Positions 10,710 to 18,773 of a stretch of 43,126 bases of DNA are shown piece by piece. Origin of the DNA: Candidatus Segetimicrobium genomatis. Its GTDB lineage: Bacteria > Sysuimicrobiota > Sysuimicrobiia > Sysuimicrobiales > Segetimicrobiaceae. How positions within the stretch are numbered: position 1 is the stretch's first letter; each line of letters starts with the position of its first letter. The notes under the pieces are model-generated. The model saw only the letters and a program-made list of their open reading frames with translations. It did not search any database and was not told the DNA's origin. A program made the position numbers and the translations under genes. The stretch lies in the NCBI GenBank assembly GCA_005882275.1, contig VBAK01000123.1, forward strand, positions 1-43,126, written 5' to 3'.

Positions 10710-12977
10710 TCAGGGCACCGGCAGGTAGGGGCGCATCATTTCGTTGTCCTCGTGGTCGAGAATGTGGCAGTGCAGCACGTAGCCTGGCCCTTTCGTGGGG
10801 TCGAACGAATAGAGGTTCTGGCCCGGCTGGACACCGTTGACGGCGACGGCCTGTGGCGCCCAGCGGACGACGAAGCGGTTCACGAAGCCCGGGAACACCT
10901 TGATGGTATCCTTCCAGCCCGCTTCGCCGGGCAGCGGCGGCAGGACCGGTCCCGACAGGAACGGGCTGAAGGCCGGGTTGCCGCCCAGGGCCCCATCGGC
11001 GTTTGGCGTCAGGTAGTCGTGCGGCGGCCCGTAGCCTGGGATGATCGTCCCGGGCGGGTAGTTCACCAGCCCCCACCTGACGTTGCCGTTCGGGTTGACC
11101 TTGTACCCGAAGAACTTCCCGCCGGGGAACTGGGAGGCCCAGGCCGCCGTGTAAGTCGGCTCGCCCGTGTTTGGATCGACCGCGACCGCCTGACGGTTGA
11201 TGAGCTGGAACTGGATGAGGTGGATGTGAATCGGGTGGGCGTCGACCGTTAGGTTGAGCCACTCCCAGACTTCCGTTGAGCCGACCCGCGGCAGTTCGGT
11301 CATCCAGATGCCCTGGCCGAACGTGTCCTGGCTGGAGCCCGGGACCGGAGTATCGGGAGGATTCCCGGCGCGATCGCGGATGCCCCGCCACTTGGTGTTG
11401 TTGATGAGGTCCTCGACCGGCTGGCCGTTGGGGCCTTCGAATTCGAACAGGACGAGCTGCCGCGTGTGGCTGGGCTGCACGCCGGGGGCCAGCCGTCCGG
11501 CGGACGGGTCCGCCAGACGCACGATGATCGGCTCCTGGTTTGGCCCGCCGCGCAGCGGGGCTCCGCTCGCCGGGTTGTACGTGGTGTCGCTGCCGGAGAG
11601 CGGCAGGGTGACCCGGAACTCCATGACCGCGCGCGTCGGGTCCGACGGATCCAGCGGGCTCCCGCTCGGGAAGGGGACCTGAGCATCGTTCGTCAGCGTG
11701 AAGCGCCTGCCGGACAGTCCCGTGAAGTCGAGGATGATATCGGCGCGCTCGGAAGGCGCGAGGAAGAGCCGCGTCGTCGGACTGGGATCGGTGGCGGGTG
11801 GCTCGACCAGGCCCGGCAGCTTAACCGGCCTGTCCAGAAGGCCGCCGTCGGTGCCGATCTGCCAGAGGGACGGCCCCTGGGCGCCGCTCGCCGAGTCGGC
11901 CAGCCCCATCCGGAAGAAGCGGGCGTTGGACGCGTTGACGATCCGGAAACGATAGCGGCGCGGCTCGACATTCAAATGGGGCCAGCTGCGTCCATTGACA
12001 CAGATGACATCCCCGAAGAACTCCGGGATCCAGTACGGATGGAGGCCAGGATTCCCGGGCGGACCGTCAACGAGCGAGGGGTTGGCAGGGCTGTCCGGAA
12101 ACAGCAACTGGCCGTTGGTGTCGAACTGGCGGTCCTGGATCATCAACTCGATCTCCTGCGGGCCGGCCGGGAGCCGCAGCGGGTTGTCCGATCTCCCGGT
12201 GTCGTACTGGTCGCGGATGAAATAGAAGGCGGCCAGCCCCGAGAACACGTTGATGCGTGTGATCCCAAGCGCGTGGTCGTGGAACCACAGCGTGGTGGCC
12301 TGCTGGTTGTTGGGATACTGGTACACCGCCGCGTTGGGGGCGGTCGCGACCAGGGTGCTGTACCCCCTCCCGTGGCGTCCATCGGGGGTGAACCAGGCCT
12401 CGGGAGCCCCGTCGAACGAGGACGAGTCCTCGGCCCCGTGGAGATGGACCACCGTCGGGATGGGCCCCTTGAAGGGATCGAACGAGCCCATCTGATTGAG
12501 CGGATCGGCCCAGTGGATGGTCTGATCGATGGTGAGGTACTTGCGGAGGACAGGGTCGAACGGCAGCGCGTTCACATACTTGATCGTCGTCGTCCTGCCC
12601 TTCAGCGCCTCCACCGTCGTGCCCGGCCACGAGGGCGCCGCGTCACCCACGAGATAGCCCCACACGTAGGTCCCCGCCTTGAACGGGGCGGGCTTTTCCG
12701 CGTAGAAATCCTCCGGGAGCACCTGCTGCTGGAACTCGAACATCCCGACCTCAAAAGACGCGTCGCCGACGCGCCTGCCGGCGAAGGTGCGGAGCGAATT
12801 CACAAACCCGACCCTGCGGATCTCGGCGCCGGACAGCGCCGTCTGCTGCGTCTGAACTGAGGCGAAGGCTCGCGCGGTGTTGAAGAGCAGCCCGCTCGTC
12901 GGGTCGAGCTGCCACCGGATGAGCCCTCCGGCGCCTACCGCCGCTCCCAGCTGCAAGAACGTCCGTCGGGTCGTCAT
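10710..12977 (-). CDS. Tat-exported CotA/phenoxazinone-synthase-like multicopper oxidase, copy 1
   Basis: 755-residue multicopper oxidase, oxidising phenolics, bilirubin-like compounds or metals with reduction of O2 to water. The N-terminus 'TTRRTFLQLGAAVGAGGLI' is a twin-arginine signal, implying export of the folded protein. All four copper-binding motifs are visible: HLHG (178-181), WFHDH (231-235), HPIHIH (about 581-586) and HCHILDHEDNEM (736-747), whose axial Met marks a CotA-like type 1 site. The roughly 150 residues between the last two motifs exceed the usual spacing. I chose the ATG at 12977 because it gives the Tat signal, has a GGAGG site about 7 bases upstream and matches the start of the paralogue at 15835. 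It is the third gene of a minus-strand trio with the small membrane protein and copy 2. Confidence 0.95.
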   Translation of the reverse strand: MTTRRTFLQLGAAVGAGGLIRWQLDPTSGLLFNTARAFASVQTQQTALSGAEIRRVGFVNSLRTFAGRRVGDASFEVGMFEFQQQVLPEDFYAEKPAPFKAGTYVWGYLVGDAAPSWPGTTVEALKGRTTTIKYVNALPFDPVLRKYLTIDQTIHWADPLNQMGSFDPFKGPIPTVVHLHGAEDSSSFDGAPEAWFTPDGRHGRGYSTLVATAPNAAVYQYPNNQQATTLWFHDHALGITRINVFSGLAAFYFIRDQYDTGRSDNPLRLPAGPQEIELMIQDRQFDTNGQLLFPDSPANPSLVDGPPGNPGLHPYWIPEFFGDVICVNGRSWPHLNVEPRRYRFRIVNASNARFFRMGLADSASGAQGPSLWQIGTDGGLLDRPVKLPGLVEPPATDPSPTTRLFLAPSERADIILDFTGLSGRRFTLTNDAQVPFPSGSPLDPSDPTRAVMEFRVTLPLSGSDTTYNPASGAPLRGGPNQEPIIVRLADPSAGRLAPGVQPSHTRQLVLFEFEGPNGQPVEDLINNTKWRGIRDRAGNPPDTPVPGSSQDTFGQGIWMTELPRVGSTEVWEWLNLTVDAHPIHIHLIQFQLINRQAVAVDPNTGEPTYTAAWASQFPGGKFFGYKVNPNGNVRWGLVNYPPGTIIPGYGPPHDYLTPNADGALGGNPAFSPFLSGPVLPPLPGEAGWKDTIKVFPGFVNRFVVRWAPQAVAVNGVQPGQNLYSFDPTKGPGYVLHCHILDHEDNEMMRPYLPVP

Positions 12978-12979
12978 CT

Positions 12980-13570
12980 CTACGCCTCCAGCGTTTTTGT
13001 CGCGGCCGTGCCGCGCAGAGGCCCCCCGTGGCCTCCCCAGAGCAGCGCCAGGATCGTGAGGGGGAGTCCGGCGGCCTGGCCCGTGAACGCATCGCTCAGA
13101 GCGTGGCCCGCAAAACGCGCCAGGGACCTGGGACCGCCGGTGGATCGGCGCGGCAGCGGGACGTGAGAATGGGTCGCGGAGCCTGCGTGCACATGCGTCA
13201 GGCGATCCGCCGCCTCGTGCAGCGCCGCGCCCGGCACCAGCAGCAGGGCGAAGAGCAGAGCGATCAGGCAGGCCCGCCCCACGACATCCAGGGGATTGGA
13301 ATCGCCGAGGCCAAGCCGGGTGGCGATCCGCTGGCCCGCCCAGACCCCAGCCGCCGCCAGCGGCAGGGCCAGCAGGCTGTCGCTGAACCAGTGCAGCGCC
13401 TGGTACAGGGGGAGGGCCGCGAGCGTCCACCTATCTGTATGGAGGAATTGCTCCAGCGCGATGGTCGGCAGTGCCAGTACCAGCGCAAGCCGCAGCGTGC
13501 GATCCCCGTTTGACGGCGCAAGCCGGGTTGAAGCCCGCGTGCCGGAAGGATTGCATGGACCGAACCGCAT
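12980..13570 (-). CDS. Small membrane protein with His-rich loop, between two multicopper oxidases
   Basis: 196 residues, family not recognised. Hydrophobic segments lie at about 26-41, 48-78, 97-116 and 165-179. A loop at about 118-136 is rich in histidine ('HEAADRLTHVHAGSATHSH'), which could bind copper or another metal. That is inference. The gene starts 6 bases after the stop of oxidase copy 2 and stops 2 bases before the start of copy 1, so all three are surely one transcript. GGGAG lies about 11 bases before the ATG, so the exact start is a little uncertain. Possible roles are metal handling for oxidase maturation or anchoring the oxidases at the membrane. Confidence 0.8.
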   Translation of the reverse strand: MRFGPCNPSGTRASTRLAPSNGDRTLRLALVLALPTIALEQFLHTDRWTLAALPLYQALHWFSDSLLALPLAAAGVWAGQRIATRLGLGDSNPLDVVGRACLIALLFALLLVPGAALHEAADRLTHVHAGSATHSHVPLPRRSTGGPRSLARFAGHALSDAFTGQAAGLPLTILALLWGGHGGPLRGTAATKTLEA

Positions 13571-13576
13571 CTAAGG

Positions 13577-15835
13577 TTAAACTCCCGGCAGGTAGGGACG
13601 CATCATCTCGTTGTCCTCGTGGTCGAGGATGTGGCAGTGCCAGACGTAGCCGGGCCCGGTTGTGGGGTCGAACGGATAGAGGTTCTGGCCCGGCTGGACG
13701 CCGTTGACGGCGACGGCCTGTGGCGCCCAACGGACGACGAAGCGGTTCACGAACCCCGGGAAGACCTTGATCGTGTCTTTCCAGCCCTCTTCGCCGGCCA
13801 TCGGCGGCAGGACCGGACCCTGCAGGAACGGGCTGAAGGCCGGGTTGCCTCCGAGGGCGCCATCGGCGTTGGGCGTCAGGTAGTCGTGCGGCGGCCCGTA
13901 GCCTGGGATCATCGTCCCGGGCGGGTAATTCACCAGCCCCCAACTGACGCTGCCGTCAGGGTTGACGGTGTACCCGGCGAATGTCCCGCCGGGGAACTGG
14001 GAGGCCCAGGCCGCCGTGTAGGTCGGCGCGCCCGTGGTCGGATCGATCGGCACCGCCTGACGGTTGATGAGCTGGAACTGGATGAGATGGATGTGGATGG
14101 GGTGGGCGTCATCCGTCAGGTTGAGGAACTCCCAGACTTCTGTCGAGCCGACCTGCGGCAGTTCGGTCATCCAGATACCCTGGCCGAACGTGTCCTGGCT
14201 GGAGCCCGGGACCGGAATATCGGGAGGGTTCCCTGCTCGATCGCGGATGCCCCGCCACTTGGTATTGTTGAGGAGACCCTCGAACGGATTGATAGGACCC
14301 TCACCTTCGACGAGGACGATCTGCCGCGTGATCCTGGGACTGACGCCGGGAGCGAGCCTGCCGGTGGACGGATCGGCCAGGCGGACGATGATCGGTTCCT
14401 GGCTTGCCCCACCGCGCAGCGGGGCCCCGCCCGCGGGGTCGTAGGTGGTGTCGTTGCCGGAGAGCGCCAGGGTGACCCGGAACTCCATGACCGAGCGCGT
14501 CGGGTCGGTTGCCGCCAGCGGGGTGCCGCTCGGGAAGGGGACCTGAGCGTCGTTCGTCAGCGTGAAGCGCCTGCCGGAAGCCCCCGTGAAATCGATGATG
14601 ATGTCGGCCCGCTCCGAGGGGGCGAGGAAGAGCCGCGTCGTCGGGCTGGGGTCGGTGGCGGGTGGCTCGACCAGGCCCGGCAGCTTGGCCGGCCTGTCCA
14701 GAAGGCCGCCGTCGGTGCCGATCTGCCAGAGGGGCGGCCCCTGGGCACTGCTCGCCGAGTCGGCCAGCCCCATCCGGAAGAAGCGGGCATTGGACGCGTT
14801 GACGATCCGGAAGCGGTAGCGGCGCGGCTCCACCTCGAGGTAGGGCCAGCTGCGGCCGTTGACGCAGATCACATCCCCGAAGAACTCCGGGATCCAGTAC
14901 GGATGGAGGCCAGGATTCCCGGGCGGACCGTCAACGAGCGAGGGGTTGGCAGGGCTGTCCGGAAACAGCAACTGGCCGTTGGTGTCGAACTGGCGATCCT
15001 GGATCATCAACTCGATCTCCTGCGGCCCGGCCGGGAGCCGCAGCGGATTGTCCGACCCCCCGGTGTCGAACTCGTCACGGATCAAGTAGAAGGCGGCCAG
15101 CCCGGCAAAGACATTGAGGCGGGTGATCCCCAACGCGTGATCGTGGAACCAGAGCGTGGTCGCCTGCTGGCCGTTGGGATACTGGTAGACCGCCGCGTTG
15201 GGGGCGGTCGCGACCAGGGTGCTGTACCCCCTCCCGTGGCGTCCATCGGGGGTGAACCAGGCCTCGGGAGCCCCGTCGGACAAGGACGAGTCCTCGCCGC
15301 CGTGGAGGTGGACCACCGCCGGGATCGGGCCCGTGAAGGGGCTGAAGGAACCCATCTGGTTGAGCGGATCGGCCCAGTGGATGGTCTGGTCGATCGTGAG
15401 ATACCTGCGAAGCACAGGGTCGAGGGGCAGCGAGTTCACGTACGTGACCGTGGTCGCCCTGCCCCGCTGCGCTTCGATGGTCGCACCGGGCCACGAGGGG
15501 GCCGCGGTGCCCACCTGGTAGCCCCAGACATAGGTCCCGGCGTTGAACGGGGCGGGCAGGGCCGCATAGAGGGCATTGGGCAGCACGTTCTGCTGGAACT
15601 CGAACATCCCGACGTCGATGGACGCGTCCCCGATGCGCCTGCCGCCGAATGTAGGGAGTGGGTCCGCGAACCTGGGGATGCTGCCGCCGACCAGGGCCGT
15701 CTGCGGCGTCCCAACCGAAGCGAAGGCCCGGACGGTGTTGAAGAGGAACCCGCTCGTCGGGTCGAGCTGCCACCGGATGAGCGCGCCGGCGCCCACCGCC
15801 GTTCCCAGTTTCAAGAACGTCCGCCGGGTTGTCAT
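13577..15835 (-). CDS. Tat-exported CotA/phenoxazinone-synthase-like multicopper oxidase, copy 2
   Basis: 752-residue paralogue of the oxidase at 10710-12977, very similar over its whole length. It has the twin-arginine signal 'TTRRTFLKLGTAVGAGALI', the HLHG, WFHDH and HPIHIH copper motifs, and 'WHCHILDHEDNEMM' at the C-terminus with the axial Met of CotA-like type 1 sites. The ATG at 15835 follows a GGGGGGGAG ribosome-binding site. It is the first gene of the oxidase-membrane protein-oxidase trio and reads away from the BMP-type binding protein gene. Nucleotide identity with copy 1 is uneven: a 125-base stretch (14871-14995 against 12007-12131) is identical while flanking parts differ, suggesting recent exchange between copies. 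Confidence 0.95.
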   Translation of the reverse strand: MTTRRTFLKLGTAVGAGALIRWQLDPTSGFLFNTVRAFASVGTPQTALVGGSIPRFADPLPTFGGRRIGDASIDVGMFEFQQNVLPNALYAALPAPFNAGTYVWGYQVGTAAPSWPGATIEAQRGRATTVTYVNSLPLDPVLRRYLTIDQTIHWADPLNQMGSFSPFTGPIPAVVHLHGGEDSSLSDGAPEAWFTPDGRHGRGYSTLVATAPNAAVYQYPNGQQATTLWFHDHALGITRLNVFAGLAAFYLIRDEFDTGGSDNPLRLPAGPQEIELMIQDRQFDTNGQLLFPDSPANPSLVDGPPGNPGLHPYWIPEFFGDVICVNGRSWPYLEVEPRRYRFRIVNASNARFFRMGLADSASSAQGPPLWQIGTDGGLLDRPAKLPGLVEPPATDPSPTTRLFLAPSERADIIIDFTGASGRRFTLTNDAQVPFPSGTPLAATDPTRSVMEFRVTLALSGNDTTYDPAGGAPLRGGASQEPIIVRLADPSTGRLAPGVSPRITRQIVLVEGEGPINPFEGLLNNTKWRGIRDRAGNPPDIPVPGSSQDTFGQGIWMTELPQVGSTEVWEFLNLTDDAHPIHIHLIQFQLINRQAVPIDPTTGAPTYTAAWASQFPGGTFAGYTVNPDGSVSWGLVNYPPGTMIPGYGPPHDYLTPNADGALGGNPAFSPFLQGPVLPPMAGEEGWKDTIKVFPGFVNRFVVRWAPQAVAVNGVQPGQNLYPFDPTTGPGYVWHCHILDHEDNEMMRPYLPGV

Positions 15836-15909
15836 CTCTCCCCCCCGATGGCATGGGACACCACCCCATCATTCACATGTTCAATGCTCCAGCCGATGAG
15901 ATGTTTGCC

Positions 15910-15940
15910 GGAAATTGAAGGGAATTTCATTGGAAATTCC
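15910..15940. promoter_or_regulatory. AT-rich palindromic operator candidate between divergent oxidase and BMP genes
   Basis: In the 177-base gap 15836-16012, GGAATTTC (15921-15928) and GAAATTCC (15933-15940) form a perfect inverted repeat around ATTG. A third half-site, GAAATT, lies at 15911-15916, so the half-site occurs three times within about 30 bases. The AT-rich repeat stands out from its GC-rich surroundings and is placed to control one or both divergent genes. A weak plus-strand promoter, TTGGAA (15930-15935) and TCGAAT (15953-15958) spaced by 17 bases, would overlap it. Confidence 0.45.
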
Positions 15941-16012
15941 GAAGACCTGTCCTCGAATCCCAACGGGGGAAGACCGAGATCAGACTTCGTGTTGTGTCCT
16001 GAAGGAGAATCC

Positions 16013-17131
16013 ATGAGCAGGCGGACGACGCTGATCGGCGCGTTACCCCGGCTCTACTCCTCGCGTCGATTGGCTTTTCTCGTGGGGGCGCTGGCACTCG
16101 CTCTTGCGATCGGGCCCGCGCCCGGCGCCGAGAAACTGAAAGTTGGCTTTGTCTACGTGGGGCCCATCGGGGACGCGGGGTGGACCTACGCGCATGATCA
16201 GGGCCGGAAGTACCTCGAGCGCCACGATGCCAATGTCGCCACCACCGCGGTCGAGAGCGTGCCGGAGGGGGCCGACTCGGAGCGGGTGTTCACCGACCTG
16301 GCCCGCAGGGGATACCGGCTCATCATCGGCACGTCCTTCGGCTACATGGACCCCATGGTCAAGGTCGCCTCGGAATTCCCGAACGTCGCCTTCGTGCACA
16401 TCTCCGGATTCAAGCGGGCCAAGAACCTCGCGACCGCGTTCGGCCGGATCGAGCAGCCGCGCTACCTCACCGGCCTCGTCGCGGGGGCGATGACCAGGAC
16501 GAACATCGTCGGCTACGTCGCGGCCCACCCCATCCCGGAGGTCGTCCGAGGAATCAGCGCGTTCACGCTCGGCGTCCGGGCGGTCAATCCGAAGGCCTCC
16601 GTGCACGTGGTGTGGTCCAACACCTGGTACGATCCCGGGACGGAGAAGGAGGCCGCGGAGAGCCTCTTGAGCGTGGGCGCGGACGTGCTCACCCAGCACC
16701 AGGATTCGCCGGCGGTGGTCCAGGCCGCGGCGGCCAAAGGGAAGTACGCGGTGGGCTACAATTCCGACATGAGCAAGTTTGGGCCGACGGCGTTCCTCAC
16801 GGCGCCCGTCTGGAACTGGGGCCCCATGTACGTGTATCTGGCCAGGCGGGTGGAGGCCGGCACTTTTAGGGGGGAAGACCTCTGGTGGGGCATGGACAAG
16901 GGCGTGGTCGATATCGCGCCGATCGGCCCGATGGTGCCCGCGGCGGTCAAGGACATGGTGATGGCGAAGCGCGGGGCCATGATCGCCGGGACGTTTCATG
17001 AGTTCGCCGGGCCGATCAAGGATCAGGGCGGCGCCGTGCGGGTGCCGGCCGGGAGCGTCCTGAGCGACGGCGCCCAATTGTCGATGAACTGGTTCGTCCA
17101 GGGCGTGGTCGGCACGGTCCCGGGCAAATAA
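16013..17131 (+). CDS. BMP/PnrA-family ABC substrate-binding protein
   Basis: 372-residue exported binding protein of the basic membrane protein (BMP/PnrA) family, which in studied members binds purine nucleosides. A signal sequence spans about residues 1-40 (basic stretch, then 'LAFLVGALALALAIGPAPGA'), with no lipobox cysteine. The mature part begins 'KLKVGFVYVGPIGDAGWTYAHDQGRKYLE', a family hallmark. It continues with 'VIGTSFGYMDPMVKVASEFPNVAFVHISG'-type and 'QHQDSPAVVQAA'-type segments. The ATG at 16013 follows GAAGGAG with 5 bases of spacing. The likely transporter partners are the ATPase and permeases at 7073-10631, now separated by the oxidase cassette. The amidohydrolase next door may act on the imported compound. 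Confidence 0.93.
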   Translation: MSRRTTLIGALPRLYSSRRLAFLVGALALALAIGPAPGAEKLKVGFVYVGPIGDAGWTYAHDQGRKYLERHDANVATTAVESVPEGADSERVFTDLARRGYRLIIGTSFGYMDPMVKVASEFPNVAFVHISGFKRAKNLATAFGRIEQPRYLTGLVAGAMTRTNIVGYVAAHPIPEVVRGISAFTLGVRAVNPKASVHVVWSNTWYDPGTEKEAAESLLSVGADVLTQHQDSPAVVQAAAAKGKYAVGYNSDMSKFGPTAFLTAPVWNWGPMYVYLARRVEAGTFRGEDLWWGMDKGVVDIAPIGPMVPAAVKDMVMAKRGAMIAGTFHEFAGPIKDQGGAVRVPAGSVLSDGAQLSMNWFVQGVVGTVPGK

Positions 17132-17173
17132 GCCGGGTGCGCGGGGGCGGCCCCCCATCGCAGGCACGGAGTC

Positions 17174-17203
17174 GGAGGGCGTCCGCCCGGGCGGGCGCCC
17201 TCC
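17174..17203 (+). terminator. GC-rich hairpin after the BMP gene
   Basis: Near-perfect inverted repeat with 15-base arms (17174-17188 and 17189-17203), one T:G wobble and the loop at the centre of the CCGGGC core. It lies 42 bases after the BMP stop and about 58 bases before the amidohydrolase start. There is no U-tract, so it may be a weak terminator, an attenuator or a transcript-end stabiliser that sets different expression of the two genes. Confidence 0.5.
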
Positions 17204-17261
17204 ACCTGTTCCCCATGCCCGCCGCGCGCCGCCGCCGCGGCGCCCCAGGAAGGCCCATCTC

Positions 17262-18644
17262 GTGATCGTGACCGGCGCGCTCGTGATCACCATGGATCCC
17301 GGCCGCCGGATCATCGCCGACGGCGCCGTCTCTACGCGGGGCGATCGGATCGTCGAGGTGGGCAAGGCCGCGGACCTCGTGGCGCGGTACCCGGCCGAGC
17401 CGGTCCACCGCTTCCCCGACCACGTCCTCGTCCCCGGGCTCGTCGACACGCACGTTCACCTGGCGCAGGCGCTCATCCGCGGCTGCGCGGACGATCGGGC
17501 GCTCGTGGAGTGGCTCTGCGACCGCGTCTGGGTCCTGCAGGGGCATTTCACCGAGGACGACGGCCGGACGAGCGCCCGGCTCTGCATCGCCGAGATGCTC
17601 CGATCGGGGACGACGACGTTTCTCGAGTCCATGCTCGCCCACCGGTATGGATTCAACGGGATCGCGGAGGTGGTGCGCGAGAGCGGGGTCCGCGCGACGC
17701 TCGCCAAGATCGTCATGGATACGCCGCGGTACGCGGATGCGGCGCTGCCGATGCACCCCGGGATGATCGAGGACCGCGAGACCGGGCTGGGCGGGACGCT
17801 GGAGATGCACCGGCGGTGGCAGGGGGCGGCGGACGGCCGCCTGCGCGTCTGGTTCGGCCCCCGCACGCCCGGCGCGGTCACCCCGGACCTGTACCGCGAG
17901 ATCGCCCGCCTGGCCCGGGAGCGCGGCCTGGGGATCACCATGCATCTCGCCGAGGTGCGGCAGGACCGGGAGTTCCTGCGGCGCGCGTACGGTCGCCTCC
18001 CGGTCGAGTTTGCCGAAGACGTGGGGCTGGTGGGTCCCCATGTGGTGCTGGTCCACATGATCTGGATCGGCGAGGATGAGATGCGCGCCCTGGCCCGGAC
18101 CGGCACCCATGTGTCCCACAACCCGTCCTCGAACTCCAAGTTGGGATCCGGGGTCTGCCCCGTGCCGGCGCTCCTCCGCGCCGGGGTCAACGTCGCCCTG
18201 GGGTGCGACGGCGGCCCGAGCAACAACACCTACGACCTGGTGCGGGAGATGAAGTTCGCGGCGTGCCTCCACAAGGGTGTCGCGGGCGATCCCCTCGTCC
18301 TCCCCGCGGAGCAGGTGCTGGAAATGGCCACGCTGGGCGGCGCCCGGGCGCTCGGGCTGGAGCGCGAGATCGGCTCGCTCGAGGCGGGCAAGAAGGCCGA
18401 CCTCGCCGTCTTCGCGATGCGCCGCCTCCACCTGACCCCGAGCCCCAACCCGGTGAGCACCCTCGTCTACGCCGCGGAGGGCGCCGACGTCTCGGACGTC
18501 ATGGTGGACGGCCGCTGGGTCGTTCGAGACTCCCGGCTCCTTACCATGGACGAAGAGGAGGTCATCCGGGAGGCACGGGCCCACGCGGGCGCGCTCCTGC
18601 GTCGGGCGGGAATCGACGTACGCCCCCGGTGGCCCATCTCCTGA
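17262..18644 (+). CDS. TrzA/AtzB-type metal-dependent amidohydrolase (deaminase)
   Basis: 460-residue amidohydrolase-superfamily enzyme, a TIM-barrel metalloenzyme that deaminates or dechlorinates N-heterocycles or adenosine derivatives. The metal and catalytic residues expected of the subgroup are visible: HVH (H64, H66), H228 in 'MHLAE' with E231, H265 and D316 in 'GCDGGPSNN'. The C-terminal 'GSLEAGKKADLAVF' is the typical composite beta-sandwich return. The GTG at 17262 follows CAGGAAGG with 8 bases of spacing. Placement after a nucleoside-type binding protein suggests a purine or modified nucleoside deaminase (SAH/MTA-deaminase-like). A triazine or other heterocycle hydrolase is an alternative in view of the AtzG/AtzE-like pair elsewhere in the window. 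Confidence 0.88.
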   Translation: MIVTGALVITMDPGRRIIADGAVSTRGDRIVEVGKAADLVARYPAEPVHRFPDHVLVPGLVDTHVHLAQALIRGCADDRALVEWLCDRVWVLQGHFTEDDGRTSARLCIAEMLRSGTTTFLESMLAHRYGFNGIAEVVRESGVRATLAKIVMDTPRYADAALPMHPGMIEDRETGLGGTLEMHRRWQGAADGRLRVWFGPRTPGAVTPDLYREIARLARERGLGITMHLAEVRQDREFLRRAYGRLPVEFAEDVGLVGPHVVLVHMIWIGEDEMRALARTGTHVSHNPSSNSKLGSGVCPVPALLRAGVNVALGCDGGPSNNTYDLVREMKFAACLHKGVAGDPLVLPAEQVLEMATLGGARALGLEREIGSLEAGKKADLAVFAMRRLHLTPSPNPVSTLVYAAEGADVSDVMVDGRWVVRDSRLLTMDEEEVIREARAHAGALLRRAGIDVRPRWPIS

Positions 18645-18660
18645 TCGTCCCAGGCCGGTG

Positions 18661-18719
18661 CGCGGCGGAGATGCGCCGCGGCGCGGGACGCGTGATCCGC
18701 GGCAGGTCGCGGCGGATCA
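18661..18719 (+). terminator. Two successive hairpins after the amidohydrolase
   Basis: The 129-base gap 18645-18773 holds hairpin 1 (CGCGGCG at 18661-18667 pairing with CGCCGCG at 18674-18680, 6-base loop) and hairpin 2 (TGATCCGC at 18693-18700 pairing with GCGGATCA at 18712-18719). Neither has a U-tract. They are reasonable candidates for transcript termination before the DUF3105 gene, but in such GC-rich DNA short stems also arise by chance. Confidence 0.4.
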
Positions 18720-18773
18720 GCGGATCAAAGGATGGCCGGGGACCCGGCGCGAACCCTGGGGTGGTGATATTCG

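Noticed and set aside
13619..16012. Long plus-strand open frame antisense to oxidase copy 2 and continuous with the BMP gene
   Set aside because: The frame is open only because GC-rich antisense sequence lacks stops. The BMP signal peptide, its ribosome-binding site and family similarity all begin at 16013.
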